Positions 7,386-7,796 of a stretch of 7,796 bases of DNA are shown piece after piece. The stretch's first letter is position 1, and each line of letters opens with the position of its first letter. The DNA comes from Candidatus Moraniibacteriota bacterium. GTDB lineage: Bacteria > Patescibacteriota > Minisyncoccia > Moranbacterales > GWC2-37-73. The stretch covers positions 1-7,796 of the forward strand of contig DOKE01000007.1 of NCBI GenBank assembly GCA_003510895.1, written 5' to 3'. The position numbers and the translations under genes were made by a program. The notes beneath the pieces are model-generated. The model ran no database searches. It had not been told where the DNA came from and worked only from the letters and a program-made list of their open reading frames with translations.

Positions 7386-7412
7386 ATTTTCTAAATCTTA
7401 ATCAATATTTCG

Positions 7413-7441
7413 ATTATATAGGAAAATGATATTTTTTTCAA
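7413..7441 (-). promoter_or_regulatory. Promoter of the glycosyltransferase-rtcB operon
   Basis: On the minus strand, TTGAAA (7441-7436) and TATAAT (7418-7413) are separated by exactly 17 bases. Transcription should begin near 7406, leaving a leader of only about 20 bases before the ATG at 7385. I see no comparable promoter in the tiny gaps between the five operon genes, so this one probably drives all of them. Confidence 0.72.
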
Positions 7442-7478
7442 TGACAAAAAAACTGATAACGCATAGACATCTTGTTTA

Positions 7479-7508
7479 TTGACAAGGCTTGAGATTTTCT
7501 GATAGAAA
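7479..7508 (+). promoter_or_regulatory. Promoter of the right-edge small gene
   Basis: A perfect TTGACA (7479-7484) is followed after 18 bases by TAGAAA (7503-7508), which is directly preceded by TGA (an extended -10 TGn). The expected transcription start is near 7515, about 25 bases before the ATG. It points away from the operon promoter at 7413-7441, so the 154-base gap is a divergent promoter region. A short inverted repeat, CTTGT-6-ACAAG (7471-7486), overlaps the -35 box and could be an operator half-site pair, though its arms are only 5 bases. Confidence 0.6.
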
Positions 7509-7524
7509 TATAGTAACCATCTTC

Positions 7525-7532
7525 AAAGGAGG
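7525..7532 (+). promoter_or_regulatory. Strong Shine-Dalgarno deciding the start of the 76-residue protein
   Basis: AAAGGAGG ends 7 bases before the ATG at 7540. This is an almost perfect match to the 16S anti-SD complement. It argues for starting at ATG 7540 and against the in-frame TTG at 7489, which lies inside the promoter. Confidence 0.85.
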
Positions 7533-7539
7533 AGTAGAT

Positions 7540-7770
7540 ATGATGACATTGGTTGAGGCAGATAACCTAGTTACACCAATTCTCGAGTCAGAGCTTTTTA
7601 AGACGAACGAAATCCTTCAAGAGAAAGCCGATGAAATCAAAAAGCTTTTTGAAGGTTTCAAACCCACCGGCCCTTTTTTTGGGCTTTATCAGTTCGAGAT
7701 ACTCGACGATGAAAAGGAGACGGCATTCAGAGAGTTGATCGCCATGTATAATAAACTGGCGAAACAGTAA
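7540..7770 (+). CDS. Small soluble protein of unknown function, 76 residues
   Basis: I do not recognise this family. From ATG 7540 the product is 76 residues, starting MMTLVEADNL and ending NKLAKQ. It has no signal peptide and no membrane helix. It looks mostly helical and acidic, with a charged amphipathic helix at about 16-40 (ESELFKTNEILQEKADEIKK). A short Gly/Pro/Phe break at 41-50 (KPTGPFFGLY) and a second helix at about 57-75 follow. Such a helix-turn-helix-like hairpin could be a small adaptor or binding protein, but no DNA-binding motif is evident. The start could also be the next codon, ATG 7543. Its strong promoter and SD suggest high expression as a stand-alone gene. The bases after its TAA (7771-7796) show no recognisable feature or terminator. 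Confidence 0.75.
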   Translation: MMTLVEADNLVTPILESELFKTNEILQEKADEIKKLFEGFKPTGPFFGLYQFEILDDEKETAFRELIAMYNKLAKQ

Positions 7771-7796
7771 CAATGCGGGCGGTTCGACTTCTTTGT

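Larger units (their letters stand above)
1327..7441 (-). other. Five-gene operon: GT4, GT-C-like, small membrane protein, GT4, rtcB
   Basis: Five same-strand genes are separated by 4, 4, 6 and 21 bases, with one recognisable promoter at the upstream end. Each of the first three junctions has a stop codon followed within a few bases by the next ATG and no SD, which suggests translational coupling or re-initiation. The first four products fit a surface-glycan or glycosylation module. RtcB is the functional outlier. No intrinsic terminator is visible beyond the rtcB stop, where transcription would run into the antisense strand of the esterase gene. Confidence 0.7.

Noticed and set aside
7471..7486. 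CTTGT-6-ACAAG inverted repeat as an operator
   Set aside because: The arms are only 5 bases and the sequence is AT-rich, so chance is likely. I mention it under the promoter but do not call an operator.
7489..7539. In-frame TTG start that would lengthen the right-edge protein by 17 residues
   Set aside because: The TTG lies between the -35 and -10 boxes and has no SD, while ATG 7540 has AAAGGAGG at 7-base spacing.
7666..7688. GGCCC, a run of seven T, then GGGCT: hairpin resembling a terminator
   Set aside because: It lies inside the coding region of the 76-residue protein. The stem is only 5 pairs including a G-T pair, and no T-run follows it on the plus strand.
1..7796. CRISPR array, tRNA, insertion sequence or defence cassette
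   Set aside because: I found no spaced direct repeats, no cloverleaf or CCA-type tRNA pattern, no transposase motif or terminal inverted repeats. Apart from RtcB, which alone is not a defence system, there is no defence-type gene.

Overview
The window is AT-rich and gene-dense, with proteins rich in Lys, Ile, Asn and Phe, very short intergenic gaps and few Shine-Dalgarno sequences in the main gene block. This looks like a small-genome, uncultivated bacterium of the Candidate Phyla Radiation (Patescibacteria) type. That assignment rests on style and gene content only; the window has no rRNA or other marker gene, so it is tentative.

Left edge (1-344): the 5' part of a small membrane protein gene runs off the left edge on the minus strand. 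It has a textbook promoter and a strong ribosome binding site. Back-to-back with its promoter lies an extended -10 promoter that drives a plus-strand gene (345-1337) for an exported alpha/beta-hydrolase of the LpqC / PHB-depolymerase / feruloyl-esterase family, with the Ser-Asp-His triad intact.

Centre (1327-7441, minus strand): a compact five-gene operon reads from a sigma-70-like promoter at 7413-7441 towards the left. In transcription order it encodes a GT4 glycosyltransferase (7385-6312), a large polytopic membrane protein resembling a GT-C glycosyltransferase (6307-4358), a 124-residue membrane-anchored protein with a predicted extracytoplasmic beta domain (4353-3979), a second, divergent GT4 glycosyltransferase (3972-2848), and a divergent RtcB-type RNA ligase (2826-1327). 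The gaps are 4, 4, 6 and 21 bases. The first four genes make sense as a module that builds or exports a surface glycan or glycosylated product: cytoplasmic GT4 enzymes add sugars, the membrane enzyme presumably transfers lipid-linked sugar outside, and the small protein may assist it. RtcB, an RNA repair enzyme, has no obvious link to this pathway. Its stop codon lies inside the 3' end of the convergent esterase gene (11-base overlap), with no visible terminator between them.

Right edge (7386-7796): a 154-base divergent promoter region separates the operon from a small plus-strand gene (7540-7770) for a 76-residue, probably cytoplasmic protein of unknown function. It has a near-ideal promoter and Shine-Dalgarno sequence. 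The last 26 bases show nothing recognisable.

The most notable points are the RtcB homologue, whose usual metal-binding motif DxGCGM reads as APNCGM (the metal-ligand Asp is missing from its normal place), its position at the end of a glycan operon, and the contrast between the SD-less operon genes and the strongly SD-led genes at the two edges. I saw no CRISPR array, tRNA, insertion sequence or phage gene.
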